Shown here piece by piece: positions 6,300 to 14,955 of a DNA stretch of 64,000 nt; the first letter of the stretch is position 1, and every line of letters begins with the position of its first letter. The position numbers were made by a program, and so were the translations under genes. The notes under the pieces are model-generated. The model made no database searches. It worked only from the letters and a program-made list of their open reading frames with translations, and was not told where the DNA came from. This DNA comes from an uncultured Pelagibacteraceae bacterium (GTDB taxonomy: Bacteria > Pseudomonadota > Alphaproteobacteria > Pelagibacterales > Pelagibacteraceae), in the NCBI GenBank assembly GCA_902624635.1, contig CACNYD010000001.1:240766-304765 (forward strand), given 5' to 3'.

Positions 6300-6524
6300 A
6301 TGAACAAATATATAGATGCTTACAATAGTATGGGAAATTCAGGGTTTGAAGTAATAGACTTTGTTTTTAAAGTTTGTGTAATACTTTTGGTTGATTTAGC
6401 AAATTTAGTAGGATTATCATATGAGGCAATAAACATTATTATTTTTGTTTTTTTGCAACCAGCATTAATCCTATTATTTTTTATACTTTGGAGAAAAGAG
6501 CGAAGAAAAAATAAAGTAGTTTAA
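6300..6524 (+). CDS. Two-helix small membrane protein next to ssrA
   Basis: The product has 74 residues from the ATG at 6300; a TTG two codons upstream is less likely. It has two hydrophobic segments (about 19-40 and 46-65) and a basic tail WRKERRKNKVV. No family is recognised. The last base of its stop codon is directly followed by the 18-base end of ssrA, so cassette and tmRNA gene abut without a gap. Confidence 0.55.
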   Translation: MNKYIDAYNSMGNSGFEVIDFVFKVCVILLVDLANLVGLSYEAINIIIFVFLQPALILLFFILWRKERRKNKVV

Positions 6525-6785
6525 AAGGGGCGTTCTGTTGCCAGGTGCCCCAAACCCCGTTTACTTAATTAACGTAGTTAATTAAGCAGCAAGTGCGTAA
6601 CTTTCGTTAGCAATTGTAAATTAGCCCGTTACGGTGGAACAATGCCGAACGAAAGAATAGCCTTTAGTCACTCGTCGAATCTAGTTCACCCCCATAAGTT
6701 GTAAATGGTGGAGGTGGTGGGTACTGCCCCCACGTCCGCAATGGTTATTACGAAATTCGTTTATCGTCATAGTTGGAAATCCAAC
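6525..6785 (-). ncRNA. ssrA: tmRNA, circularly permuted two-piece form
   Basis: Read on the minus strand, the acceptor piece comes first (about 6785-6706). It holds a T-arm (GCGGACGTGGGGG...) and ends CACCTCC-A-CCA at 6706. A 12-base spacer (6705-6694) follows. The coding piece then starts GGGGGTGAACTAGATTCGAC at 6693. GGGGGUG and CACCUCC form a 7-pair acceptor stem with one G-U pair. The tag frame ends A-N-E-S-Y-A-L-A-A-stop (6611-6582), and a 10-pair hairpin (6586-6564) covers the stop. The gene ends in a GGGGC...GCCCC stem with a CUG-GCAA-CAG tip and then UUUU. tmRNA with SmpB rescues stalled ribosomes. The exact 5' end of the acceptor piece is an estimate. Confidence 0.93.
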
Positions 6786-6791
6786 TTTATT

Positions 6792-6819
6792 AATATAAAA
6801 GTAATTGCTAGAGATTCAA
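6792..6819 (-). promoter_or_regulatory. Likely ssrA promoter
   Basis: On the minus strand TTGAAT (6819-6814) and TATATT (6797-6792) are spaced by 16 bases and point at a start near 6785, just upstream of the acceptor piece. It lies inside the short gap between ssrA and the divergent thyX start codon. Confidence 0.5.
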
Positions 6820-6827
6820 TAACAATC

Positions 6828-7775
6828 ATGAAATTAACAAAAGAGCAAATCGCAGGTATAAAAAGTCAACAATCACAAAACAATTCAACAAAAAGAGTAA
6901 CTTCTCCTGAATTAGAAAAAATTCTTTATGAAGCTTTACCAGCTCTCGATCATGGCTTTGTGCGAGTCATTGATTATATGGGAGATGATACATCAATAGT
7001 ACAATCTGCCAGAGTTTCATATGGCAAAGGTACAAAACAAGTTTCAACAGACTCAGGATTAATTAAGTATTTAATGCGTCATTGGCATAGTACACCTTTT
7101 GAAATGTGTGAAATCAAATATCATATTAAGCTACCAATATTTATTGCTCGTCAATGGATTAGACACAGAACTGCAAATGTAAATGAGTATTCCGCAAGAT
7201 ACTCAATTTTAGATAAAGAATTTTATCTACCCACTCAGGAAAATCTTGCTGCTCAATCAACATCTAACAGACAAGGTAGAGGTGATATTTTAGAGGGTGA
7301 GCAAGCTAAAGAGGTTTTAGAACTTTTAAAGAATGATGCTGAAAGAACATATGAAAATTATGAAACAATGCTTAATGAAAGATATGACGGATCTACAATT
7401 AATGAAAATAAAAAAGGTTTAGCAAGAGAACTTGCAAGAATGAACCTGACGTTAAACACCTATACCCAGTGGTATTGGAAAACAGATTTACTAAATTTGA
7501 TGAATTTTTTGAGACTTAGAGCTGACCGTCATGCTCAATATGAAATTCGAGTATATGCAGATATAATGTTAGATACTTTAAAGAAATGGGTCCCAATTAC
7601 TCACGAAGCTTTTATGGATTATAGAGTTGGAGGGACTGAAGTTTCAGCAAAAGGAAAAATTATTATTCAGAAACTTATCAAGGGTGAAAATATTTCTATG
7701 GAAAACTCTGGTTTATCTAAAAGAGAATGGAACGAACTTATGGAAGCTTTTGATCTTAAAGATAAGTTGATTTAA
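6828..7775 (+). CDS. thyX: Flavin-dependent thymidylate synthase ThyX
   Basis: ThyX makes dTMP from dUMP with methylene-tetrahydrofolate, FAD and NADPH, replacing ThyA. The 315-residue product carries the signature [15 protein letters not shown] (residues 112-126), the flavin- and nucleotide-binding RHR-x-x-S-x-N-x-x-S-x-R motif, with Asn where the first Ser is usual. [11 protein letters not shown] near the C-terminus is also typical. I start at the ATG at 6828. The frame runs open back to 6705, but that part is translated tmRNA antisense. There is no clear ribosome-binding site. Its 3' end overlaps the converging mrp gene by 20 bases. Confidence 0.93.
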   Translation: MKLTKEQIAGIKSQQSQNNSTKRVTSPELEKILYEALPALDHGFVRVIDYMGDDTSIVQSARVSYGKGTKQVSTDSGLIKYLMRHWHSTPFEMCEIKYHIKLPIFIARQWIRHRTANVNEYSARYSILDKEFYLPTQENLAAQSTSNRQGRGDILEGEQAKEVLELLKNDAERTYENYETMLNERYDGSTINENKKGLARELARMNLTLNTYTQWYWKTDLLNLMNFLRLRADRHAQYEIRVYADIMLDTLKKWVPITHEAFMDYRVGGTEVSAKGKIIIQKLIKGENISMENSGLSKREWNELMEAFDLKDKLI

Positions 7776-8580
7776 TTTTGTTTGCAAAATTTAAATAAAT
7801 TTTTGATATCTCATTGTTGGGGTCTTCCTCAACAATGGGTTTACCTTTATCTCCTGACTTTCCAACTTCAGGATTAATTGGAATCTCTCCTAAAAACTCT
7901 TTATCGAATTCTTTTGCAGTATCTTTAACTCCACCTTCTCCAAAAATATTATATCTTTTATTATCATCTCCAACAAAGTAGCTCATATTATCTACTAAGC
8001 CTAAAATTTTAACCCCTAGCTTATCAAACATTTTTATTCCTCTTTTTACGTCTAGTAGAGCAACTTCTTGTGGCGTCGATACTATTATTGCACCATCCAT
8101 CTTAATCTCTTGGGAAAAAGTAAGCTGGGTATCCCCAGTTCCAGGAGGCATATCAACAATTATAAAATCTAAATCTTTCCAATTAACTTTTTGCGTAAAG
8201 GTCCTAATTGCACTTGTCACCATTGGTCCTCGCCAAATCATAGGTGTTTGTTGATCAGCTAAGAAACCAATAGACATACACTGAATATCATATTTATTTA
8301 CAGGCTCTAATTTTTGTCCATCACTTTTTGGTTTTTCATTAATACCCATCATTTTTGGGACAGATGGGCCATAAATATCTGCATCTATTAAACCAACTTT
8401 ACATCCAATTTTTTTTAAAGCTAAAGCCAAGTTTGTAGCGAAAGTAGATTTTCCAACACCGCCTTTTGCACTTGAAATCGCTATTGTAAACTTAGTGCCT
8501 TTAATTGGATTTTTCACAGGCAATTTTCTATTCATTTTAGCTCTCATTGCGTCACTTAATTCTGGTTTTTCCTTTGGCAT
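7756..8580 (-). CDS. mrp: Mrp/NBP35-family Fe-S cluster carrier ATPase
   Basis: The 274-residue cytoplasmic ATPase has the deviant Walker A motif KGGVGKST at residues 39-46, [10 protein letters not shown] (Walker A' region), and [13 protein letters not shown] (Walker B region). Family members (Mrp, ApbC) carry or deliver iron-sulfur clusters. The N-terminal DUF59/MIP18 domain found in many bacterial Mrp proteins is absent, leaving only a short basic lead. A paired CxxC near the C-terminus is not evident, so the cluster ligands are unclear. It is divergent from hflK and overlaps the end of thyX. Confidence 0.88.
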   Translation of the reverse strand: MPKEKPELSDAMRAKMNRKLPVKNPIKGTKFTIAISSAKGGVGKSTFATNLALALKKIGCKVGLIDADIYGPSVPKMMGINEKPKSDGQKLEPVNKYDIQCMSIGFLADQQTPMIWRGPMVTSAIRTFTQKVNWKDLDFIIVDMPPGTGDTQLTFSQEIKMDGAIIVSTPQEVALLDVKRGIKMFDKLGVKILGLVDNMSYFVGDDNKRYNIFGEGGVKDTAKEFDKEFLGEIPINPEVGKSGDKGKPIVEEDPNNEISKIYLNFANKIKSTYL

Positions 8581-8631
8581 TTATAGATCTTAACTTGTTT
8601 TTCCGCATAAAGACATTATATAGATTGCCAT

Positions 8632-9747
8632 ATGTCAGATGATTTTAGACAAAGTGGTGGAAGTCCTTGGGGAACACCCCCAGGAGGAAGCGATGGAAGT
8701 GGTGGTAATGGCTCTGGTCGTGGACCAACGCCACCAGATATAGATAAAATTATAAGAGAGTTTCAAGAAAAGATTAAAAAATTTTTACCAGGAGGTAATT
8801 CTTCTGGTGGTAGGCAAGCAGTTTTAGTCTTAATTATTTTAGGGTTTGTTTGGTTGGCTAGCGGACTTTATAGAGTTTTACCAGATGAACAAGGTGTAGT
8901 TTTAAGATTTGGTAAATTTGTAAAAACAACTCAACCAGGATTAAATTATCATATACCGTTTCCAGTAGAATCTGTTCTTACTCCAAAGGTCACAAAAGTT
9001 AATAGAATTGATATTGGTTTTAGATCAGAGAGAGATAGTGGTTTTACATCTCAGGGTGGTGTAGCAGATGTTCCTCAAGAAAGCTTGATGCTCACAGGAG
9101 ATGAAAATATTGTGAATATAGATTTCTCAGTTTTCTGGGTTATAAAAGATGCAGGTAATTTTTTATTTAAAATTCAAGACCCCGAGGGAACAGTTAAAGC
9201 AGCAGCGGAGACTGCTATGAGAGAAGTAATTGCAAGATCTGATATCCAGCCTATTTTAACAGAGGGTAGATCTGTTATAGAAACAGATACACAAAAAATT
9301 ATTCAAAAAATTTTAGATGAATACACTAGCGGTATTCAAATTACACAGGTTCAAACACAAAAAGCTGACCCACCTGACCAAGTAATTGATGCATTTAGAG
9401 ATGTACAAGCTGCAAGAGCTGATATGGAAAGATCAAAAAACGAGGCTGAAGCTTATGCGAATGATGTTATACCAAGAGCGAGGGGAGAGGCACAAAAAAT
9501 TTTACAAGCTGCTGAAGCTTATAAGAAAGAAGTTGTAGCAAAAGCAGAGGGTGAAGCAAGCAGGTTCTTAGCAATCTATAATGAATATAAAAATGCAAAA
9601 TCTGTAACACAAGAGAGAATGTATCTAGAAACAATGGAAAAAGTTTTGGCTGATATTGATAAAGTTATAATTGAAAAAAATGCAGGTTCTGGTGTTGTGC
9701 CATACTTACCGTTACCTGAATTACAAAAAAAGAAAGTGACTAACTAA
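8632..9747 (+). CDS. hflK: HflK, SPFH membrane protein regulating FtsH
   Basis: HflK and HflC form a large inner-membrane assembly around the FtsH protease. The 371-residue product begins with a Gly/Ser/Pro-rich cytoplasmic stretch (1-40), followed by a membrane helix at about residues 62-80. The SPFH/prohibitin domain (LPDEQGVVLRFGKFVKTTQPG near 85-105) and a long Ala/Glu-rich coiled coil follow. A 51-base gap separates it from the divergent mrp gene, and hflC follows after one base. Confidence 0.93.
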   Translation: MSDDFRQSGGSPWGTPPGGSDGSGGNGSGRGPTPPDIDKIIREFQEKIKKFLPGGNSSGGRQAVLVLIILGFVWLASGLYRVLPDEQGVVLRFGKFVKTTQPGLNYHIPFPVESVLTPKVTKVNRIDIGFRSERDSGFTSQGGVADVPQESLMLTGDENIVNIDFSVFWVIKDAGNFLFKIQDPEGTVKAAAETAMREVIARSDIQPILTEGRSVIETDTQKIIQKILDEYTSGIQITQVQTQKADPPDQVIDAFRDVQAARADMERSKNEAEAYANDVIPRARGEAQKILQAAEAYKKEVVAKAEGEASRFLAIYNEYKNAKSVTQERMYLETMEKVLADIDKVIIEKNAGSGVVPYLPLPELQKKKVTN

Positions 9748-9748
9748 T

Positions 9749-10618
9749 ATGAAAGCAGGAAAAATTACCATTGGAATTATAGTTGCCTTAGCTGTAATTG
9801 CATTCTTTTCAATTTTTGTAGTTAAAGAAGTTAATCAGGCAATCGTTCTACAATTTGGTGATCCAAAAAGAATAATTTTAAAACCTGGATTAAACTTTAA
9901 ATTACCCTTTATTCAAAATGTAGTATTTTTAGATAAAAGAATTCTAAATTTAGATACACCTCCAGAAGAGGTAATTGCATCTGATCAGAAGAGATTAATA
10001 GTAGATGCTTTTGCGAGATTCCAAATAGTAGATCCCTTAAAGTTTTATATTTCAGTTGGAAACGAAAGAGTTGCAAGATCTAGATTGGCTACAATTATTA
10101 ACTCAAGAATCAGAAACGTTTTAGGACAACAAGAGCTTCAAACACTTTTATCAGAGGACAGAACGAAACAAATGGCATTGATTCAAGAAGGTGTAAATAA
10201 TGAGGCTGAAAATTTTGGTATTAAAATAGTTGATGTTAGAATTAAGAGAGCAGATCTTCCCCAAGCCAATAGTGATGCAATCTTTAGAAGAATGCAAACT
10301 GAAAGGGAGAGAGAAGCGAAGGAATTTAGAGCAAGAGGAGCTGAAATGGCAGTTACAATTACATCAACAGCTGACAAAGAGGTAACAGTAATTTTAGCAG
10401 ATGCGCAAAAGAAATCTGAAATTATGAAAGGTGAAGGTGATGGTGAAAGAAATAAAATTTTTGCCGAAGCTTTTGGACAAGACCCAGAATTCTTTGCATT
10501 TTATAGAGCAATGCAAGCTTATGAAAAAGCTTTAATAGGTGGAGAAACATCTTTAATTTTATCTCCTGACAGTGAATTCTTTAAATTCTTTGGGAATATT
10601 AAACCACAAACAGAGTAG
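9749..10618 (+). CDS. hflC: HflC, SPFH membrane protein regulating FtsH
   Basis: The 289-residue partner of HflK has an N-terminal membrane helix (about 6-26), the SPFH start VNQAIVLQFGDPKRI, a helical section rich in EREREAKEFRARG, and a conserved EAFGQDPEFFAFYRAMQAYE segment near the C-terminus. It starts one base after the hflK stop codon. A DUF2065 gene and degP follow in the same direction, the usual alphaproteobacterial order. Confidence 0.94.
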   Translation: MKAGKITIGIIVALAVIAFFSIFVVKEVNQAIVLQFGDPKRIILKPGLNFKLPFIQNVVFLDKRILNLDTPPEEVIASDQKRLIVDAFARFQIVDPLKFYISVGNERVARSRLATIINSRIRNVLGQQELQTLLSEDRTKQMALIQEGVNNEAENFGIKIVDVRIKRADLPQANSDAIFRRMQTEREREAKEFRARGAEMAVTITSTADKEVTVILADAQKKSEIMKGEGDGERNKIFAEAFGQDPEFFAFYRAMQAYEKALIGGETSLILSPDSEFFKFFGNIKPQTE

Positions 10619-10623
10619 AATTA

Positions 10624-10809
10624 ATGAAAGAATTGATCATAGCATTTGGTCTATTCTTATTTATTGAGGGAATTCTATATGCCTTATTTCCATCAAAAAT
10701 GAGGAATATTTTGAAAAAGTTGGATCTAATTAAAGACGGTCAATTACGTACTGGAGGATTAATTTTTGCTTTAATAGGATTTATAATTATTTATTACTCA
10801 AAAAGTTAA
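10624..10809 (+). CDS. DUF2065 small membrane protein
   Basis: The 61-residue protein has two membrane helices (about 3-21 and 43-58) joined by a basic loop that contains FPSKMRNILKKL and the GGLIFALIG turn typical of DUF2065. The function is unknown. The family is commonly found between hflC and degP in alphaproteobacteria, as here, which suggests a role in membrane protein quality control. Confidence 0.85.
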   Translation: MKELIIAFGLFLFIEGILYALFPSKMRNILKKLDLIKDGQLRTGGLIFALIGFIIIYYSKS

Positions 10810-10810
10810 A

Positions 10811-12223
10811 ATGACAAATATAAAAACAATTTTTCTTTCTTTAATATTGATATTTAATTTCTCAGGGATATCCAATTCTCAAAATATTCCCAATTCATTT
10901 GCAGATTTAGCAGAAAAATTGATGCCTTCGGTAGTGAATATTTCAACGACACAGACTGTAGTTGAGAGAAGCAATCCTTTCCCAAATTTTCAATTTCCTC
11001 CGGGATCACCGTTTGGTGATATGTTTAAAGAATTCGGCACACCTCAAGAAAGACAATCTTCAGCACTCGGCTCGGGGTTTATCATTGATGAAGAGGGTAT
11101 AGTAGTAACAAACAATCATGTAATTGAAGGAGCAGAGGATATCGTTGTACAGGTAAACGGAGAAAAAAAATTTAAAGCAAAAGTTATTGGAGCAGATCCT
11201 CTTTCAGATATTGCGGTTTTGAAAATAGAGTCTAAAGAAAAATTTTTGCCTGTAAGATTTGGTGACTCAGATAAAGCGAGAATAGGTGATTGGGTTATAG
11301 CTATTGGCAATCCTTTTGGGCTAGGTGGCACAGTTACCTCAGGAATAATTTCAGCAAGAAATCGATCAATTGGTTTATCAAGATACGAGGATTACATTCA
11401 AACAGACGCTTCTATCAACTCAGGAAACTCGGGCGGCCCTTTATTTGATATGAATGGTGATGTGATTGGAATTAATACTGCTATTCTTGGTAGAAGTGGA
11501 AACGTTGGAATAGGTTTTTCAATACCATCAAATAGTGCAAAGATTGTAATTGATCAATTAATTAAATTTGGGGAAACAAAAAGAGGATGGCTAGGGGTTA
11601 GAATTCAAGACGTAACCAAAGAAATTGCAGAAGTTGAAAAATTAGATGAACCAAGAGGAGCACTGGTAGCAAGTGTTGCACCAAATAGTCCATCAGAAAA
11701 AGCTGGCGTTAAAAGTGGAGACATTATTTTAGAATTTAATGGAGAAAAAATAGAGCAAATGAAGGAACTTCCAATGATTGTTGCAAGGACGGAGGTAGGA
11801 AAGAAAGTAAAAGTCAAAATTTGGAGAAATAAAAAAGAAATTACTAAAACAATTACACTTGGAAGACTAGAGACATCAGAGGATTTTAAAATTTCAGAAA
11901 AAAAAGAAGAATTACCTAAAGAAACTTTAATTGAAAATCTTAAAATAAAAGTAAGAAAACTTTCCGATCAAGATATTAAAATAAGAAATTTACCGAACCA
12001 AACCAAAGGTTTAGTGATTACTAGTATTGAAAAAAATAGTCCTTTAACCGGTTCAATCGAAGTGAATAGTATTATTCTAGAAGCTCAAAAGAAAAAAATG
12101 AGAACTGTTGAGGATTTAAATCAAATACTTAAACAAGTTTTAAGTAGTAACCAAAAGACTATTTTGCTTGTAATCTACAATAGTCAAAATCAGAAAAGAT
12201 ATATAGGTGTTAAATTAGATTAG
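10811..12223 (+). CDS. degP: Periplasmic Do-family serine protease (DegP/DegQ-like)
   Basis: This is a periplasmic protease and chaperone for damaged envelope proteins. The 470-residue product has a signal peptide (about 1-23), a trypsin-like domain with the triad His103 (TNNHVIEG), Asp133 (LSDIAVL) and Ser207 (GNSGGP), and two PDZ domains (about 265-355 and 385-465). It starts one base after the DUF2065 stop codon. The operon hflK-hflC-DUF2065-degP joins inner-membrane and periplasmic quality control. DegP and DegQ cannot be told apart with confidence. Confidence 0.93.
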   Translation: MTNIKTIFLSLILIFNFSGISNSQNIPNSFADLAEKLMPSVVNISTTQTVVERSNPFPNFQFPPGSPFGDMFKEFGTPQERQSSALGSGFIIDEEGIVVTNNHVIEGAEDIVVQVNGEKKFKAKVIGADPLSDIAVLKIESKEKFLPVRFGDSDKARIGDWVIAIGNPFGLGGTVTSGIISARNRSIGLSRYEDYIQTDASINSGNSGGPLFDMNGDVIGINTAILGRSGNVGIGFSIPSNSAKIVIDQLIKFGETKRGWLGVRIQDVTKEIAEVEKLDEPRGALVASVAPNSPSEKAGVKSGDIILEFNGEKIEQMKELPMIVARTEVGKKVKVKIWRNKKEITKTITLGRLETSEDFKISEKKEELPKETLIENLKIKVRKLSDQDIKIRNLPNQTKGLVITSIEKNSPLTGSIEVNSIILEAQKKKMRTVEDLNQILKQVLSSNQKTILLVIYNSQNQKRYIGVKLD

Positions 12224-12226
12224 TTT

Positions 12227-13135
12227 ATGGATTTTAAATCCAAAATTATTTTAATTTATGGACCTACTGCATCTGGGAAATCTAAATTTGCAGTAAAATT
12301 AGCAAAAAAAGTTTCAGGTCAGATTATAAATGCTGATAGTATGCAAGTTTATAAAGAATTAAAGATTTTAACAGCCAGACCTTTAAAAAAGGATTATCGA
12401 AATATAAAACATCATTTATATGGATTTCAAAATGCTAAAAAAAATTTTTCCACAGGAGATTGGCTTAAATTAGCAAATCAAAAAATTTTATATTGTAAAA
12501 AAATAAAAAAAATTCCTATTTTAGTAGGAGGTACTGGGCTATATTTTAAAGCTTTGACTGATGGCTTGGTAAATATTCCAAAAATTCCTACTAACATTAG
12601 AAATCAAATAAGAAATTTGCATAAAAGGATAGGCCAAAAAAAATTTTTTCAAAAACTATTAAAAATAGATCCTCTGATCAAAGACCGAATTGACTCCTTA
12701 GATATACAAAGATCTTTAAGAGCATATGAAGTTAAATCATTTACAAAAAAATCTATGGTTAGTTGGTTCAAAAACACAAAGTCAAATTATGATCGTAATG
12801 ACTTTTTTAAAATTTGCATTGATTTTCCAAGGAAAGATTTAATAGAGAGAATAAATAAAAGATCTGAAAACATGGTTAAATTAGGTGCAATTTTAGAAGT
12901 TAAAAAGTTTATCAAACTGAGAGTCCCAAAAGATAAAAGCCTTTGTAAAGCAATTGGAATTAGTGAGATTAAGCAGTATATTCAAAAAAAAATCCAATCA
13001 GAACAATTAATTGAGAAAATATCAATAAAGACAAGGCAATATGCTAAAAGACAGAGTACTTGGGCCCGAGGAAATATGAAAGATTGGAATAAAGTTAATT
13101 CAGATGATTTGGATAAGCTCTTAAAAAAAATTTAG
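12227..13135 (+). CDS. miaA: tRNA dimethylallyltransferase MiaA
   Basis: MiaA adds a dimethylallyl group to A37 of tRNAs that read UNN codons. The 302-residue protein shows the P-loop GPTASGKS at residues 12-19, INADSMQVYK, the VGGTGLYFKAL loop, and a C-terminal TRQYAKRQSTWARG segment, all hallmarks of MiaA. Its start is three bases after degP, so it is probably co-transcribed with it. It is rich in Lys and Asn codons like its neighbours, with no sign of transfer. Confidence 0.94.
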   Translation: MDFKSKIILIYGPTASGKSKFAVKLAKKVSGQIINADSMQVYKELKILTARPLKKDYRNIKHHLYGFQNAKKNFSTGDWLKLANQKILYCKKIKKIPILVGGTGLYFKALTDGLVNIPKIPTNIRNQIRNLHKRIGQKKFFQKLLKIDPLIKDRIDSLDIQRSLRAYEVKSFTKKSMVSWFKNTKSNYDRNDFFKICIDFPRKDLIERINKRSENMVKLGAILEVKKFIKLRVPKDKSLCKAIGISEIKQYIQKKIQSEQLIEKISIKTRQYAKRQSTWARGNMKDWNKVNSDDLDKLLKKI

Positions 13136-13188
13136 ATATCCTCTACTTAGTCTTGACCAATCAGCACAACTTCAGCTAGATTGCTTGA

Positions 13189-14955
13189 ATGTCTAAATTA
13201 TATACCGGTGCTGAAATTGTATTTAAATGTCTTGAAGATCAAGATGTCGAATATATTTTTGGTTATCCAGGTGGAGCAGTTTTACCAATTTATGATGAAC
13301 TAAAAAATCATTCATCAATAAAGCATATACTTGTTAGACACGAGCAAGGAGCAGGTCATGCAGCAGAAGGATATGCGAGATCATCAGGTAAGCCTGGAGT
13401 TGTTTTAGTAACATCAGGACCGGGTGCTACTAACGTTGTTACAGCATTGACAGATGCTTACATGGATTCAGTTCCATTAGTTTGTATTTCTGGTCAGGTA
13501 CCAACTCATTTAATAGGCACTGATGCATTTCAAGAATGTGACACAACAGGAATTACAAGACCTTGCACAAAACATAATTGGTTAGTCAAAGATATTAAAG
13601 ACTTATCAAAAGTTATGCACGAAGCATTTAAAGTTGCAACAACTGGTAGACCTGGACCTGTATTAATTGATATTCCTAAAGATATACAATTTGCAAAAAC
13701 TAATTATGCAAAATTTAAAAAAGAAAAAAAATTAAACGGAAAAATACATAATAAATTTTCCGAAAATGAAATTAATCAATTAATTGATTTGATTTCAAAA
13801 GCAAAAAAACCAGTTGTCTATACTGGTGGCGGAGTAATAAATTCAGGCCCTCAGGCTAGTGAAACTTTAAAAGAGTTTGTAAGATTAATCGGTTTTCCGA
13901 TCACATCAACTCTACAAGGGTTAGGTGCATTCCCAGGGGATGATAATCAATTTATTGGAATGTTAGGTATGCATGGCACTTATGAAGCAAATAATGCAAT
14001 GCACGATTGTGATTTGTTAATTAATATTGGTGCAAGATTTGATGATAGAATAACAGGCAAAATAGATGAGTTTTCACCAAAATCGAAAAAAGTTCACATT
14101 GATATTGATCCATCGTCAATAAATAAAATTATAAAAGTGGATCTTGCAATAGTTGGAGATGTTAATGAAGTAATAAGATCAGCTATTAAAAAAATAAGTA
14201 AAAAACAAAATGGATTTAAAAATTCGAATAAACAAAAAATATCAAAATGGTGGGAGCAAATACAAAAATGGAGAACGAAAGACTCTCTAGGTTTTATCAA
14301 TAGTGATAAAGAAATAAAACCCCAACATGCTGTAAAAAGATTATATGAATTAACAAAAAATCAAGATACATTTATCACAACTGAGGTTGGTCAACATCAA
14401 ATGTGGGCCGCTCAACATTATAAATTTAATAAACCAAATAGATGGATGACATCAGGAGGTTTAGGAACTATGGGATACGGGCTTCCAGCAGCAGTAGGCG
14501 TTCAAATTGCTCATCCAGATAAACTTGTGATTGATATTGCGGGTGAAGCATCTGTACTAATGACTATGCAAGAAATGTCTACAGCAGTACAGTATAATTT
14601 GCCCATAAAGATATTTATTTTAAATAATCAATACATGGGAATGGTCAGACAATGGCAAGAACTTCTTCATGAAAAAAATTATTCTGAAAGTTATTCTGAA
14701 GCCTTACCTGATTTTGTAAAATTAGCAGAAGCTTATGGATGCAAAGGTATTAAAGCTGATAATCCTTTAGATTTAGATGATAAAATTCAAGAGATGATTA
14801 ATTATAAAGGTCCAGTAATATTTGATTGTCATGTAGACCCTAATGAAAACTGTTTTCCAATGATACCATCTGGAAAACCTCATAATCAGATGATTTTGGG
14901 TCCAAATGACAAAGAAGAAAATAAGATTACTGGAAAAGGGAAATCATTAGTTTAA
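13189..14955 (+). CDS. ilvB: Acetolactate synthase large subunit
   Basis: This thiamine-diphosphate enzyme condenses pyruvate to acetolactate (valine, leucine) or to acetohydroxybutyrate (isoleucine). The 588-residue length is typical. Visible marks are the FGYPGGAVLP start, the catalytic Glu in RHEQGAGHAAEGYAR, GPGATN, and the diphosphate-binding region GEASVLMTMQE followed by ILNNQYMGMVRQWQ. The GEAS replaces the more common GDGS/GDAS. A 53-base gap after miaA probably holds the promoter. Its stop codon overlaps the ilvH start by one base. It could equally be named ilvI. Confidence 0.94.
   Translation: MSKLYTGAEIVFKCLEDQDVEYIFGYPGGAVLPIYDELKNHSSIKHILVRHEQGAGHAAEGYARSSGKPGVVLVTSGPGATNVVTALTDAYMDSVPLVCISGQVPTHLIGTDAFQECDTTGITRPCTKHNWLVKDIKDLSKVMHEAFKVATTGRPGPVLIDIPKDIQFAKTNYAKFKKEKKLNGKIHNKFSENEINQLIDLISKAKKPVVYTGGGVINSGPQASETLKEFVRLIGFPITSTLQGLGAFPGDDNQFIGMLGMHGTYEANNAMHDCDLLINIGARFDDRITGKIDEFSPKSKKVHIDIDPSSINKIIKVDLAIVGDVNEVIRSAIKKISKKQNGFKNSNKQKISKWWEQIQKWRTKDSLGFINSDKEIKPQHAVKRLYELTKNQDTFITTEVGQHQMWAAQHYKFNKPNRWMTSGGLGTMGYGLPAAVGVQIAHPDKLVIDIAGEASVLMTMQEMSTAVQYNLPIKIFILNNQYMGMVRQWQELLHEKNYSESYSEALPDFVKLAEAYGCKGIKADNPLDLDDKIQEMINYKGPVIFDCHVDPNENCFPMIPSGKPHNQMILGPNDKEENKITGKGKSLV

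Noticed and set aside
57..6542. Classical integron with attC sites
   Set aside because: The repeats match the end of ssrA and lack the long imperfect palindromes with R-box core sites of attC. No IntI gene is in the window.
57..6542. CRISPR array
   Set aside because: The repeats are 18 bases, spaced 200-1100 bases apart with genes between, and decay along the array. No cas gene is present.
6705..6827. N-terminal extension of ThyX starting at 6705 ([12 protein letters not shown]...)
   Set aside because: This stretch is the antisense of the tmRNA acceptor piece. The usual ThyX start is the Met at 6828, so the extension is a chance open frame over an RNA gene.
13136..13188. Possible attenuator or leader peptide before ilvB
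   Set aside because: The 53-base gap has no run of branched-chain codons and no terminator-antiterminator pair that I could find.
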